Source: Candidatus Coproplasma excrementigallinarum (GTDB lineage: Bacteria > Bacillota > Clostridia > Christensenellales > Borkfalkiaceae). Taken from it: a stretch of DNA of 52,310 nucleotides. A program made the position numbers and the translations under genes. The notes below the pieces were generated by a model that was given only the letters and a program-made list of their open reading frames with translations, had not been told where the DNA came from and searched no databases. Shown here piece by piece: positions 32,938 through 42,533 of this stretch (its first letter is position 1; each line of letters begins with the position of its first letter). Location of the stretch: the NCBI GenBank assembly GCA_018714625.1, contig DVNE01000024.1, positions 1 to 52,310 on the forward strand, written 5' to 3'.

Positions 32938-35254
32938 CTTTATCCTCTTCGGGGGCAGGAGCGGAATAGTCGCAATCCTTTTGCGAGCACTTTATTTCGC
33001 CGCCCTTTTTAACGAGATAGCCCTTGCCGCACTTGGGGCACTTTTCGCCCGTGGGAATATCCCAGCTTAAAAATTTGCAGTCGGGATAACCCGTGCAGCC
33101 GTAATATATTTTACCGTTTTTAGAGCGCATTCTGCGCATAGGTCTGCCGCATTCGGGGCACTTGCCCTCGGTCTTTGCGGTCTCTGCGCCCTCCTGGTTG
33201 AGCGGGCGCTTAGCGCCGCACTTGGCGCACTCAAGATACTGTCCGTACCTGCCCTTTTTGATGAGCATTTCGCCGCCGCACTCCTTGCACTTTTCCGATG
33301 AAATTCTGGCGTCCATGGGGAGTATTGAGGAACATTCGGGATAGTTGGGGCAGGCGAGGAATTTGCCGAATTTACCGCTCTTTACCACCATATTTGCGCC
33401 GCACTTGGGGCAGCGAACGGCGGAGACCTCCTGCTCGGACTCGCTTATTATGTTGGAGCAGGCGGGATAGTTTGAGCAGGCCAGATATTTACCGTACTTG
33501 CCCGTGCGCCTTATCATGGGATGGCCGCACTTTTCGCACTTTATATCGGTGAGCTCGTCGCCGTCGGTAGAGGCCGTCTTGAGCTTTTCGGCAAATCCGG
33601 GATAGAAATCGGCTATTATCTTGTGCCAGTCGGTGCCGCCCTCCTCTATCTTATCGAGGTCGCTCTCCATGCGGGCGGTAAAGCCGACGTCCATAATGTC
33701 GGTAAAATAGTGGCACAGCATATCGGTAATTTTATATGCCACGTCGGTGGGAACCATATACTTGCCGTCCTTTTCCACATACCTGCGCTTTGTGAGCACG
33801 GAAATTATGCTCGCGTAGGTCGAGGGGCGGCCTATGCCCTTCTCCTCCATCGCCTTTACGAGTGAGGCGTCGGTATACCTGAGCGGAGGACGGGTGAACT
33901 TCTGTTCCTTTAAAAGGTCTTTAAGGTCGAGCGCGTCGCCCTCCTTGAGCGGAGGAAGGAGCTTTGCGGCCTCAACATCGTCGTCCTTTTCCTTGGGTAC
34001 TTCGGTATAGGCGGCGGTATATCCCGCAAACAGCAGCGCCTTGCCGCTGGCCTTGAACACATAGCCCGCGGAGGTTGCCTCTATCTGCATGGTGTTGTAC
34101 TGCGCCTCTGCCATCTGCGAGGCAATGAACCTGTCATACACCAGTTTATATATGTTGTAGTGCTTTTTATCGAGCGACTTCTTGACGCTTTCGGGTGTGA
34201 TGGCAAGGTTTATGGGGCGGATGGCCTCGTGTGCGTCCTGCGCGCCCTTCTTTGTTACATAGTGATTGGGCTTTGCGGGAGCATACTCCTCGCCGTAAGT
34301 ATTTTTTATGAACTGAATGGCGTTTGCCTGAGCTTCTTCGGATACGCGCACCGAGTCCGTTCTTATATAGGTTATGAGCGCGATGTGGTCGCCGCCGACG
34401 TCCATGCCCTCGTAGAGGTGCTGCGCCACGAGCATTGTTTCGGGCGAGGACATTCCGTATTTATTCGACGCGTCCTGCTGCAGCGAGGATGTGGTGAAGG
34501 GCGCGGGTGCGTGCTGCTTGGTTACGCCGCTCTTTACCTTTGTTACGGTAAAACCTGCCGCCCTGACCTTTGCCTCAGCCTCGTCCGCCTGCTCCTTTTT
34601 GATGCTCGTGCCGCTCTTTTTGAGCTGGCATACCGCCCTGAACGGAGAATACTTTGCCTCTGTATCCTGGAGCATTGCAACAAGATTCCAGTACTCCTCG
34701 GGCACGAACGCCTTAATTTCGCGCTCTCTGTCCACAATAAGACGGAGGGCGACGGACTGCACTCTGCCCGCGGAGAGGCCGTTCTGTATTCTGTTGTTGA
34801 GCAGGGGTGAAAGTTTGTAGCCCACCAGCCTGTCCAGTACTCGGCGCGCCTGCTGAGCGTCCACAAGGTTGTAGTTTATGCGCCTGGGGTGCTGAAGTGC
34901 GTTCTGGACGGCCTTGGGAGAAATTTCGTTGAACTCTATTCTGTTCTCCCCGTCGGGGTCCAGGCCCAGAACGGTCTGAAGATGCCAGCTTATCGCCTCG
35001 CCCTCGCGGTCAGGGTCGGTTGCAAGGTAAACTTTGCCTGCTTTTTTTGCCTCCTGCATGAGGCGGGCGATTATCTCCTTCTTGCCGGGCGATTCCTCGT
35101 ACCTCGGCTCGAAATTGTCTGTTATTTTAACTCCCAGAGTGCGCTCGGGCAAATCGCGGATATGTCCGCCTGAGGCGTCCACCTTATACTTGCCCTTAAG
35201 ATACTTTGAAATTGTTTTTGCCTTGGAAGGCGATTCCACAATGATAAGATCCAT
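32921..35254 (-). CDS. topA: DNA topoisomerase I
   Basis: Type IA topoisomerase that relaxes negative supercoils. The 777 residues begin with the Toprim domain (MDLIIVESPSKAKTISKYL, YLATDPDREGEAISWHL), then the gate domains with QNGLSAGRVQSVALRL and the active tyrosine in LITYIRTDSVRV. From about residue 575 there are five C4 zinc-ribbon units (for example CEKCGHPMIRRTGKYGKYLA, CPKCGANMVV, CKECGGEMLI, CPECGRPMRR, CPKCGKGYLV). It is upstream of and coupled to trmFO, and lies 224 bases downstream of dprA. Confidence 0.97.
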   Translation of the reverse strand: MDLIIVESPSKAKTISKYLKGKYKVDASGGHIRDLPERTLGVKITDNFEPRYEESPGKKEIIARLMQEAKKAGKVYLATDPDREGEAISWHLQTVLGLDPDGENRIEFNEISPKAVQNALQHPRRINYNLVDAQQARRVLDRLVGYKLSPLLNNRIQNGLSAGRVQSVALRLIVDREREIKAFVPEEYWNLVAMLQDTEAKYSPFRAVCQLKKSGTSIKKEQADEAEAKVRAAGFTVTKVKSGVTKQHAPAPFTTSSLQQDASNKYGMSSPETMLVAQHLYEGMDVGGDHIALITYIRTDSVRVSEEAQANAIQFIKNTYGEEYAPAKPNHYVTKKGAQDAHEAIRPINLAITPESVKKSLDKKHYNIYKLVYDRFIASQMAEAQYNTMQIEATSAGYVFKASGKALLFAGYTAAYTEVPKEKDDDVEAAKLLPPLKEGDALDLKDLLKEQKFTRPPLRYTDASLVKAMEEKGIGRPSTYASIISVLTKRRYVEKDGKYMVPTDVAYKITDMLCHYFTDIMDVGFTARMESDLDKIEEGGTDWHKIIADFYPGFAEKLKTASTDGDELTDIKCEKCGHPMIRRTGKYGKYLACSNYPACSNIISESEQEVSAVRCPKCGANMVVKSGKFGKFLACPNYPECSSILPMDARISSEKCKECGGEMLIKKGRYGQYLECAKCGAKRPLNQEGAETAKTEGKCPECGRPMRRMRSKNGKIYYGCTGYPDCKFLSWDIPTGEKCPKCGKGYLVKKGGEIKCSQKDCDYSAPAPEEDKDVPQA

Positions 35255-35478
35255 AAGTCACCGTGCCGCGATAAGCGGCTATATAAAATTTATAAACATA
35301 ATGCGCGCCGCTGAAACGCGCCTTTGAATGTTGAGCGTTGCGTAAGTGCCGCGCGACTGTCTGTATTGAGCCTTGTCAAGCGCCGCGCGCCGATTTATAT
35401 GAGCTCATATACTGCGCTGCGGCCATGCCGCGCCGATTGGTATGGGCGTTGTAAAAGTGCCGCGTACCGATTGATTTT

Positions 35479-36552
35479 TCAGGTCAGCGCGCAGTACCTG
35501 TTGCCGCCAAGACGGCATATAAGTCCCTTTACCTCCAGAGAAGAGAGGTCAGAGAGCAACTCGTAGGCGTTGCAGCCGAGGTCGTCAGCAATCTGCTGGA
35601 TGTGCGCTTCGCCCCTCTTTTCCAGGGCGGAGAGAACGTGCTTTTCGCGCTCGGTAAGGCTTACTGCCTCCTGCGCTTTTAAACTTATGCCGTACTGGCT
35701 GAAAATATCGGCCGCGCTCTCAGTAAGATACGCGCCTTTTTTGATTAAGTTGTTGCAGCCCTTGCCGGACGGCACGCCGAGCGAGTAGGGAAAACAGAAC
35801 ACGTCGCGACCGTATTCAAAGGCGTACTCCGCCGTTATGGACGCGCCGCTCTTCTGGCCTGCTGATACGACGAGCACACCCTCTGCAAGGGCGGCTATAA
35901 GTCTGTTGCGCACGGGAAAGAGGTATGCCCTTGCGGCAACCTCGGGGCGCTGTTCAGTTATAACCAACCCGCGCTCCGCCGCCATTTTGTAGAGCTTGCC
36001 GCTCCCCGCAGGATAGATGTGCCCGAGCCCCTGCGCCGCGAAGAATATCAGGTTGCCGCCCTCGAGCGCGCCCTGCGCGGCTGCCGTATCGGCGCCGCTG
36101 GCCGTACCCGTGACGATTGTAAACTTCTGCGCAAGCTGCGAGCTTATTTTACTGCACTCCTTTAAAATGTTTGCAAGAGTGCGCCGCGAACCGACTACGC
36201 CGAAACAGCGCGAACGGAGCAGCTTTACATTGCCCCTGCAATAGAGCACGAAAGGCGGAGCGGGAATATTTTTGAAACTTTCGGGATAGTCTTCCGAAAA
36301 ATATGTCACGCACCTTATGCCCAGCTTTTCCAGCCGCGCAAGAACGCCGCTGCGGTAGGACGGAGAGTAAAAATCTTCCCTTATTTTATTATATATGTCC
36401 TCACCGACGCTTTTTATAATCTCGTCGTCAAATTTCTGACTCGGGGACGAGTAGCTGAAACTTTGGGTACATTCGTATTTACACTTGTATGTCAGGGCGG
36501 AAAAGCTGTCTAAAACTATGGCGTTCAGCTCGTCCTCCGAATATTCTGTCAT
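35479..36552 (-). CDS. dprA: DNA processing protein DprA
   Basis: Loads RecA onto incoming single-stranded DNA in transformation and protects it. The 357 residues have an N-terminal extension (about 1-90), the Rossmann core with FGVVGSRRTLANILKECS, IVTGTASGADTAAAQGAL and HIYPAGSGKLYK, then FPVRNRLIAALAEGVLVVSA and SGASITAEYAFEYGRDVF. A C-terminal winged helix of the DML1 type reads ALEKRGEAHIQQIADDLGCN. Start and upstream comM stop overlap as ATGA, so the two are coupled. No other competence gene is in the window. Confidence 0.94.
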   Translation of the reverse strand: MTEYSEDELNAIVLDSFSALTYKCKYECTQSFSYSSPSQKFDDEIIKSVGEDIYNKIREDFYSPSYRSGVLARLEKLGIRCVTYFSEDYPESFKNIPAPPFVLYCRGNVKLLRSRCFGVVGSRRTLANILKECSKISSQLAQKFTIVTGTASGADTAAAQGALEGGNLIFFAAQGLGHIYPAGSGKLYKMAAERGLVITEQRPEVAARAYLFPVRNRLIAALAEGVLVVSAGQKSGASITAEYAFEYGRDVFCFPYSLGVPSGKGCNNLIKKGAYLTESAADIFSQYGISLKAQEAVSLTEREKHVLSALEKRGEAHIQQIADDLGCNAYELLSDLSSLEVKGLICRLGGNRYCALT

Positions 36553-38075
36553 AACATATCACCGTCCAGGCTGCGGTAAGACGCCGCCTCAAGAATGTGC
36601 TGAGGTTTGATTTCCGAAGAAAAATCGAGGTCGGCTATCGTGCGCGCCACCTTTATTATTCTGGAACGCGCCCTTGCCGAAAGGTGCAGCGTTTCAAACG
36701 CGTTGCGCAGCACGCTTTCGCACTCGGTGGAAAGACGGCAGTACTTTTTAATCTGCCTTTCGCCCATATTGGCGTTAGTGCGTATGCCGTCTGATGAGAA
36801 GCGCTCACGCTGTACGGCGCGAGCCGCCTCCACCCTCTCCTTGACCTTTGCACTCGGCTCTTCGGTGCCGTCGGCAATGAGGTCGTCATATTTTACCGAG
36901 TCAACCTCTACCTGAAGGTCTATCCTGTCGAGCAGGGGGCCGGAAATTTTTGAGCGGTAGCGCTTTATCTGTGCAGGCGTGCAGGTGCAGGTGAGCTCTG
37001 CCGAGCCGTAGTTGCCGCACGGGCAGGGGTTCATGCTGGCGCACAGCATAAAGTCGGCGGGGAATGTGGCGGTGCCTCCCGCCCTGGTCACGGTTATCTG
37101 CCTGTCCTCCAACGGCTGGCGCAGCGCCTCGAGCGCAGAGCGCGAGTATTCGGGAAGTTCGTCCAGAAAGAGCACGCCGCCGTGCGCCTTTGAAATTTCG
37201 CCAGGGCGTACCCTGCCGTTGCCGCCGCCGCACAGCGATACGGTGGTTGCCGTGTGGTGCGGAGTGCGGAAGGGGCGCAACGTCACTATGCCCTCCTCTG
37301 AAAGTTCGCCCGCCACGGAATGTATTTTTGTGACCTCGAGCGCCTCTTCAAAGGTCATATCGGGCATTATGGTAGGTATACAGCGTGCAAGCATGGTCTT
37401 GCCCGTGCCGGGAGGGCCTACAAGCAGTATGTTGTGTCCGCCCGCCACTGCAATTTCAAGCGCGCGCTTGGCTATGCGCTGTCCCTTTACAAACGCAAGG
37501 TCGCTGGAATACTTTCTGTTGCTCTTAACGCTGTCGTAACTGCGAAAAGGCGCGGGAGAAAACTGTTTTTCGCCCGAAAGAAATGCGATAACCTCGCTCA
37601 GACTGCGGAGCGCATACACCTGCAAGCCCTCTATAAAGCTCGCCTCATTGGCGTTTGCCGCAGGCAGTATGAATTTGGTATAGCCCTTTGCCTTGGCGGA
37701 TATGAGCATAGGCAGAATGCCCGTTACGGCGCGCAGAGAGCCGTCCAGGGCCAGCTCGCCGAACATTACATATCCGTCTGTATCGCAGGGCAGCTGGTCG
37801 CTCGCCTTAAGTATGCTGACGGCGATGGGCAAATCGTAGTGCGAACCCTCTTTTTTAATGCCTGCCGGAGCAAGGTTTATTGTGATCTTGCTTATGGGAA
37901 AGCGCTTCACGCTGTTTTTGATAGCTGAGCGCACCCTCTCCTTGCTCTCCTTTACGGCGGCATCGGGCAGGCCGACGAGGTCGTAGGCCACCATGCCCTT
38001 GTTTATGTCAGTCTCCACCTCAACGGGCACGCCCTCCAGTCCGCAGAGCGCAAAACTTGTTACCTTAGAAAGCAT
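36549..38075 (-). CDS. comM: ComM/YifB Mg-chelatase-like AAA ATPase
   Basis: ComM is a hexameric helicase promoting branch migration in transformation. The 508 residues have the N-terminal Lon-protease-like S5 fold (FALCGLEGVPVEVETDINKG), the AAA core with Walker A LVGPPGTGKTMLARCIP, the sensor block RPFRTPHHTATTVSLCGGG, Walker B GGVLFLDELPEYSR, a Cys-rich region (CASMNPCPCGNYG, CTCTPAQI) and the C-terminal lid. GGGGGG precedes the ATG. It is first in comM-dprA and follows the rplS terminator. Confidence 0.95.
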   Translation of the reverse strand: MLSKVTSFALCGLEGVPVEVETDINKGMVAYDLVGLPDAAVKESKERVRSAIKNSVKRFPISKITINLAPAGIKKEGSHYDLPIAVSILKASDQLPCDTDGYVMFGELALDGSLRAVTGILPMLISAKAKGYTKFILPAANANEASFIEGLQVYALRSLSEVIAFLSGEKQFSPAPFRSYDSVKSNRKYSSDLAFVKGQRIAKRALEIAVAGGHNILLVGPPGTGKTMLARCIPTIMPDMTFEEALEVTKIHSVAGELSEEGIVTLRPFRTPHHTATTVSLCGGGNGRVRPGEISKAHGGVLFLDELPEYSRSALEALRQPLEDRQITVTRAGGTATFPADFMLCASMNPCPCGNYGSAELTCTCTPAQIKRYRSKISGPLLDRIDLQVEVDSVKYDDLIADGTEEPSAKVKERVEAARAVQRERFSSDGIRTNANMGERQIKKYCRLSTECESVLRNAFETLHLSARARSRIIKVARTIADLDFSSEIKPQHILEAASYRSLDGDML

Positions 38076-38202
38076 TTTATCCCCCCTGCAACGCCCTTCA
38101 TTCGCGCCGTTACCCGCAAAAAAAGCAAGCTGCTAGCGCAAATTGCCAAAAAGGACGGTGCGTGTAAAAAAGTATAAAATCTGTATAAAATACGGCATAA
38201 AG

Positions 38203-38232
38203 TAAAAAAGAACCCGAAAAAAGGGTTCTTTT
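38203..38232 (-). terminator. Terminator of rplS
   Basis: The 9-bp stem AAAGAACCC/GGGTTCTTT runs into a T tract on the minus strand, directly after the rplS stop. Confidence 0.88.
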
Positions 38233-38237
38233 CAGCC

Positions 38238-38582
38238 TTATTTAATTTCAGTAATCTTGGCTGCCTTACCGGTGAGACCGCGCAGATAATAGAGCTTAGC
38301 TCTTCTTACTCTGCCGCGCTTAACCACGGTGATAGATGCAATTTTGGGCGAATGAACAGGGAAAGTCCTCTCTACGCCGACGCCGAAGGAAAGCCTTCTT
38401 ACAGTGAAGCTCTCCCTTATGCCGCCGTGCTTCTTGGCGATAACTACGCCTTCGAAGTTCTGCGTCCTCTCCTTCGTGCCTTCTATAACCTTGAAGCCGA
38501 CCCTAACGGTATCGCCTACGCTGAACGCAGGTACGTTTTCCTTCATGCCTTCCTTTTCGATTGCTTCCACAAGACCTTTCAT
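38238..38582 (-). CDS. rplS: Large ribosomal subunit protein bL19
   Basis: 50S protein at the subunit interface. The 114 residues from [18 protein letters not shown] match the family length exactly; blocks include [47 protein letters not shown] and the C-terminal [21 protein letters not shown]. The frame is open for 47 more codons but AGGAGG lies before this ATG. It is a one-gene unit with its own terminator. In most Bacillota it sits between trmD and rbgA; here it lies after yraN. The 5' region contains a GAATAC/GTATTC hairpin that could be part of an L19-type leader. Confidence 0.97.
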   Translation of the reverse strand: MKGLVEAIEKEGMKENVPAFSVGDTVRVGFKVIEGTKERTQNFEGVVIAKKHGGIRESFTVRRLSFGVGVERTFPVHSPKIASITVVKRGRVRRAKLYYLRGLTGKAAKITEIK

Positions 38583-38819
38583 CTGATACCTCCTGTGCAA
38601 AGGCGTTCGTGCGCGACTGTGCGCCGCAGAGGACCGCCTCGGTGAATACAAACGGTATTCTACCAAAGCCTGCAAAAAAAAGCAAGCTATTTTACCGCCT
38701 TTTTTGTGAAAATTACGATACACCCCCTTTCAGGACGGTAAAAGACAAAAAATCGCCTTAAAAAAGGGCGCAAACTGCATTCCATATATTATATGGAAAC
38801 AAAAATTTACAAATCGCGC

Positions 38820-39326
38820 CTACGCTTCAAACGCCGAAACTATATGGTTTATCTTGTTACCGCGCACCTCTATCACGTCGAAACGGACGGTGCAATCCAT
38901 CTCCCTGCCCGAAAACCAGCAGAGCGCGGCATTTATATAACGCCGCCTGCGGGAAAAGTCAACCGCCTCTGACGGCTGACCGAACATGTCTGAAAGGCGC
39001 GTTTTGACCTCGATAAAGGCGACGACGCCATCCTTTGCTGCAACTATATCCACCTCTCCGAACGGGTTGCGCCAGTTGCGGGCAAGCACTTTGTAGCCAA
39101 GCCTCTTCAGGTGCTTGCAGGCCAGCTCTTCACCCCTGCCGCCCTTTTTGCGGTTGCTTTCCTTGGATGAGTGTGCGGCGGCATACCCCGCCATTGTATC
39201 GCCTGCGCCGACTTCTGACTTGCGGCCGCTGACATTGGAAGAGTGCGCGGCGGTATCGCCTGCCGTTCCCTCTTTTGTTTTGTCGTCTGACTTATCGCTC
39301 CGTTTAAAAAAGTCAATCAGTCCCAT
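38820..39326 (-). CDS. yraN: YraN-family endonuclease-like protein with N-terminal extension
   Basis: UPF0102 family, a restriction-endonuclease-like fold of unknown substrate. The domain (from about residue 58) shows RKKGGRGEELACKHLKRLGY, NPFGEVDIVAAKDG and FIEVKTR, the E-x-x-D-ExK type active site. An unusual N-terminal part of about 57 residues is polar and holds two similar stretches (AGDTAAHSS and AGDTMAGYAAAHSS). The start 39326 overlaps the rnhB stop by 10 bases, suggesting coupling. Alternatively ATG 39191 would give a protein of 123 residues, the normal family length. Confidence 0.8.
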   Translation of the reverse strand: MGLIDFFKRSDKSDDKTKEGTAGDTAAHSSNVSGRKSEVGAGDTMAGYAAAHSSKESNRKKGGRGEELACKHLKRLGYKVLARNWRNPFGEVDIVAAKDGVVAFIEVKTRLSDMFGQPSEAVDFSRRRRYINAALCWFSGREMDCTVRFDVIEVRGNKINHIVSAFEA

Positions 39327-39913
39327 TTTTTTGTAAAACTCCTGCGGTGAATGGGGCACAGCCCGTGCTCTTTTATGGCCGAGATGTGCGCCGCAGTGCC
39401 GTAACCTTTGTTCTTTTCAAATGCGTAAAAGGGGTACTCTTTGGCGTATTCGTCCATCAGCGCGTCCCTGTTGACCTTGGCTATTACGGAGGCCGCACCT
39501 ATTGAGTAGCTGGCCGCGTCGCCGCCTATAACCGATTGCTGAGGAATGGATATATCGAGCGTCATGTTGCCGTCGGTGAGCACAAAGTCGGGCTTTACAG
39601 AGAGTTTTTCCACCGCGTTTTTCATGCACAGCCGCGTGGCCTGGAGTATGTTTATCTCGTCTATGACCTGCGGTTCAACGCGGCATATTGCGTAGGCAAT
39701 GGCCCTTTCGCGTATGAGAATATCCAGCTTTTCGCGCCGCTTTGCGGTGAGTTTTTTACTGTCGTCCACGCCATCTATCAGCTCGTTGAACGGCATTATG
39801 ACGGCGGCGCAAACAACGGGACCTGCAAGCGGGCCGCGACCTACCTCGTCTACGCCACAGATATATCTGTAACCGTCTTCATAAAGTTTTCTTTCGTAAA
39901 AAAGTTTATCCAT
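39317..39913 (-). CDS. rnhB: Ribonuclease HII
   Basis: Cleaves RNA in RNA-DNA hybrids, including single ribonucleotides in DNA. The 198 residues contain CGVDEVGRGPLAGPVV (catalytic Asp and Glu), DDSKKLTAKRREKL, VLTDGNMTLDI, GDAASYSIGAASVIAKVNRD and the C-terminal YGTAAHISAIKEHGLCPIHR. ATG 39913 (MDKLFYERKLYEDG) is chosen over an upstream in-frame start because a dispersed repeat copy (39929-39956) lies there. It is coupled to yraN downstream and follows rbgA after a 279-base gap. Confidence 0.95.
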   Translation of the reverse strand: MDKLFYERKLYEDGYRYICGVDEVGRGPLAGPVVCAAVIMPFNELIDGVDDSKKLTAKRREKLDILIRERAIAYAICRVEPQVIDEINILQATRLCMKNAVEKLSVKPDFVLTDGNMTLDISIPQQSVIGGDAASYSIGAASVIAKVNRDALMDEYAKEYPFYAFEKNKGYGTAAHISAIKEHGLCPIHRRSFTKKWD

Positions 39914-40192
39914 ATGCAAACCTGAAACGTGCGGTAATATGCCGCAATTAATGCGCAGCTTATTCAGCAATATGCCCAAAAGTGAACGCTGTTATTGCAA
40001 ATCAGACGCAAGCCGCACAAACAAAAGCAAATTATTCCAAATTTAAGCAGACAAAGTGTAATTCGTGCGGCAATATGCCGCAATCATTTAAAATTTAAGG
40101 CGCGCTGAACGGCGCGCCGCAATCAAAGACAACAGAAAATTTATTATAAAAAACTCAACAAGCTTTTATGCAAAAGGCAACTTATGCCGCAA
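39914..40192. other. Intergenic region between rbgA and rnhB with three dispersed motif copies
   Basis: Contains TGCGGTAATATGCCGCAATT (39930-39949), TGCGGCAATATGCCGCAATC (40066-40085) and a partial copy at 40176-40196 that reaches into the rbgA 3' end. No gene was seen. Confidence 0.6.
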
Positions 40193-41044
40193 TCAGAACT
40201 TTGCCGAACGCACATCTTCTTCCGTGTCGAGGCAGACTGCCCCGAACCTGCCTTTGCGCAAATCGTCAACGACGGCTCTGCACGCTCTGTCGTAGTCGAA
40301 GTCTCCCCCGCGCAGCATAAACCCGCGACGGCGGCAAACGTCTTCAAGCATTTCAAGCGGAGTTTTACCGCCCGTGCCGTACCTTTCGCGCAGGCGCTCG
40401 GGATAGCGCTCCTCCATATCAGCAAGCAATGCGAGGGCGAGGTCGTCAAAATCAAGAATATCGTCGTTTATACTGCCGACATATGCAAGTCTGCGGGCGA
40501 AGGTCTGATTTTCAAATGCGGGCGGCATTGTGCCGGGGGTATCGAGCAGTTCAAACCCCTCCAGCCTTATCCATTGCTTGCCGCGCGTTACGCCTGCCTT
40601 GTTGCCCGTTACCGTGCGCCTTGAGCCCGAAAGAAGGTTTATAACCGTGCTCTTGCCCGTGTTGGGCACGCCGAGCACCATAAAGCGGAAAGTGCGCTCG
40701 TATCCCTTTTGGCGCGCTCTTTCGGCCTTTTCCTTCAGTACCTCGAGGCAGGCGGAAAGGAGCTGTCTGCGGCAGCCGCTCTGGGTGGCATTCAGAGGCA
40801 CAGCCACGCACCCCGCGGCTCGCATTATGCGCGCGTTCTCCTCCGTGCGCTCGGCAAGGTCGGCCTTGTTCAGCACATACAGAACGGGTTTGTCGGCAAA
40901 TACCTTTTTAAGTTTTTCGTTGTAGGACGAGGCGGGACAGCGGGCATCAAGCACGATTATCGCGCCGTCGCACAGTGCGGCGTCTTCGCGCATCATGCGC
41001 ATTGCCTTTGTCATATGCCCCGGAAACCACTGTATTATCTTCAT
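40193..41044 (-). CDS. rbgA: Ribosome biogenesis GTPase RbgA (YlqF)
   Basis: Circularly permuted GTPase needed for late 50S assembly. The 283 residues start MKIIQWFPGHMTKAMRMM, have the permuted G4 block LYVLNKADLAER, then G1 VLGVPNTGKSTVINLLSG, G3 LLDTPGTMPPAFEN and the C-terminal ANTAR-like helical region. Its neighbours trmD, rnhB and yraN are the usual ones, apart from the displaced rplS. A 153-base gap separates it from trmD. Confidence 0.94.
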   Translation of the reverse strand: MKIIQWFPGHMTKAMRMMREDAALCDGAIIVLDARCPASSYNEKLKKVFADKPVLYVLNKADLAERTEENARIMRAAGCVAVPLNATQSGCRRQLLSACLEVLKEKAERARQKGYERTFRFMVLGVPNTGKSTVINLLSGSRRTVTGNKAGVTRGKQWIRLEGFELLDTPGTMPPAFENQTFARRLAYVGSINDDILDFDDLALALLADMEERYPERLRERYGTGGKTPLEMLEDVCRRRGFMLRGGDFDYDRACRAVVDDLRKGRFGAVCLDTEEDVRSAKF

Positions 41045-41197
41045 TATCTTCTATAAAATCTTTATTCAATACTGCCTGACCACTCTTATTCAATGGCTTG
41101 CAGCCTTGCGCTTGTACAGTCCTGCCCCTGTTGCGCCTTTTGGCTTTTTGCCAATTCAGAAGAGCATTTCTGTTCTGTTAGCCATTTGAGCAGGCTG

Positions 41198-41863
41198 TCA
41201 CTTAAGCAGGTCAGGTCTGTTCTTTTGAGTAATTTCAAGCGATTTCTGCCTGCGCCACTTTTCCACTTCGCCGTGGTTGCCGCTGAGCAGCACTTCCGGC
41301 ACGGAGACACCCTTGTAGACCGCGGGGCGGGTATACTGCGGATACTCCAACATTCCTGCCGCAAAACTTTCGTCCTTAAGGCTTTCTCCCGAGATTACGC
41401 CGTCCACATACCGCGCAACGCAGTCGCACACCACCATCGCGGGCAACTCGCCGCCCGTCAGCACAAAGTCACCCAGGGACAGCTCCTCATCGATATACAT
41501 ATCTATAACGCGCTGGTCAACGCCCTCGTAGTGGCCGCAGAGCAGCAGTAAATCGTTTTTTTGAGCAAGTTCGACGGCAATCTTCTGGTTGAAAGTTCTG
41601 CCGCGAGGCGAAAGGAATATGCGGTGCGCTCTGTGGTCGGGGTCCGCCGCCTCTATGGCTGAGCCGATTGGCTGAGGCATCATAACCATTCCCGCGCCGC
41701 CGCCGAAGGGGTAGTCGTCGCACTTAAGGTGCTTGTTTTCGGCATAGTCGCGTATGTTGACTATGTTTATATTGAGTTTTCCGCCGCTTATCGCCCTGCC
41801 TATTATGCTCTCCTTGAGGGGCGCAAACATCTCGGGGAACAGCGTCAAAACGGTAATATTCAT
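41198..41863 (-). CDS. trmD: tRNA (guanine-N1)-methyltransferase TrmD
   Basis: SPOUT methyltransferase making m1G37. The 221 residues from [13 protein letters not shown] show [58 protein letters not shown] and the C-terminal [15 protein letters not shown] and [13 protein letters not shown]. The trefoil-knot blocks are complete. Ten additional residues are possible upstream, but family alignments start at MNI. It follows rimM by 137 bases on the same strand. Confidence 0.95.
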   Translation of the reverse strand: MNITVLTLFPEMFAPLKESIIGRAISGGKLNINIVNIRDYAENKHLKCDDYPFGGGAGMVMMPQPIGSAIEAADPDHRAHRIFLSPRGRTFNQKIAVELAQKNDLLLLCGHYEGVDQRVIDMYIDEELSLGDFVLTGGELPAMVVCDCVARYVDGVISGESLKDESFAAGMLEYPQYTRPAVYKGVSVPEVLLSGNHGEVEKWRRQKSLEITQKNRPDLLK

Positions 41864-42000
41864 ATGAAATAAATTTCGCCTGAGGCGCAGCAAATATTAA
41901 AAATTCTGTAAACTTAAAACGCCTTTTAATCCACGCTGCTATAAAAAAAGTATGTCATAAGCCGCGCGCACAAAGCGCGCTTCAAACACACAATCACGCT

Positions 42001-42501
42001 TTAAAAGAGAGCAACCTCTTCAAAACGCTTTTTATCTACCGTGACCTTGCCCGCAGAGGTATCTACGGAGAGAATTACACCTTCAGCGGCGGGGAACATA
42101 ACCTGCTTCCCTCCCACGAGCGCGGTATATATATCAGTGCGCGCGGGCGTTACGTCGAGTATTTCGCCCAGCTCTTCGCCTTCGGAATTGAACAGTCTGC
42201 ACCCTATTACATCGGCTATGTAAACCCTGTCTTCGGGGAGTTCGGGGGCGTCGAGCCTGTCCACCAGCACTTCCTTTCCGCGCAGAAGTTCAGCGGCGTT
42301 TCTGTCAGGCACGCCGCGCAGAGTGAGGTACGCGTAGCCGCCAGCCGACCTGCAAGCAAGCACCTTATACGCCGTGCCGCCTATATTTACGGTAGAAAAA
42401 TCTTTCATATCCTCTACGCTGTCGGTCTGGGGCATAACCTTTATTTCACCGCGTATCCCCTGGGGCTTCAACACGGTTGCAACCGTTAAATATTTTTGCA
42501 T
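42001..42501 (-). CDS. rimM: 16S rRNA processing protein RimM
   Basis: Assists 30S head maturation by binding uS19. The 166 residues have the N-terminal beta barrel (VATVLKPQGIRGEIKVMPQT), the block YLTLRGVPDRNAAELLRGKE, and a C-terminal PRC barrel with DRVYIADVIGCRLFNSEGEE and VMFPAAEGVILSVD. It precedes trmD, the usual order. It is separated from khpA by a terminator and a 334-base repeat-rich gap, so it has its own transcription unit. Confidence 0.94.
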   Translation of the reverse strand: MQKYLTVATVLKPQGIRGEIKVMPQTDSVEDMKDFSTVNIGGTAYKVLACRSAGGYAYLTLRGVPDRNAAELLRGKEVLVDRLDAPELPEDRVYIADVIGCRLFNSEGEELGEILDVTPARTDIYTALVGGKQVMFPAAEGVILSVDTSAGKVTVDKKRFEEVALF

Positions 42502-42533
42502 ATACTACCTTAAATCAGGATATTTTACCAATA

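Noticed and set aside
38583-38720. L19 leader RNA
   Set aside because: Hairpins are present upstream of rplS (for example GAATAC/GTATTC), but I could not match conserved positions of the known leader from memory, so it is not listed as a feature.
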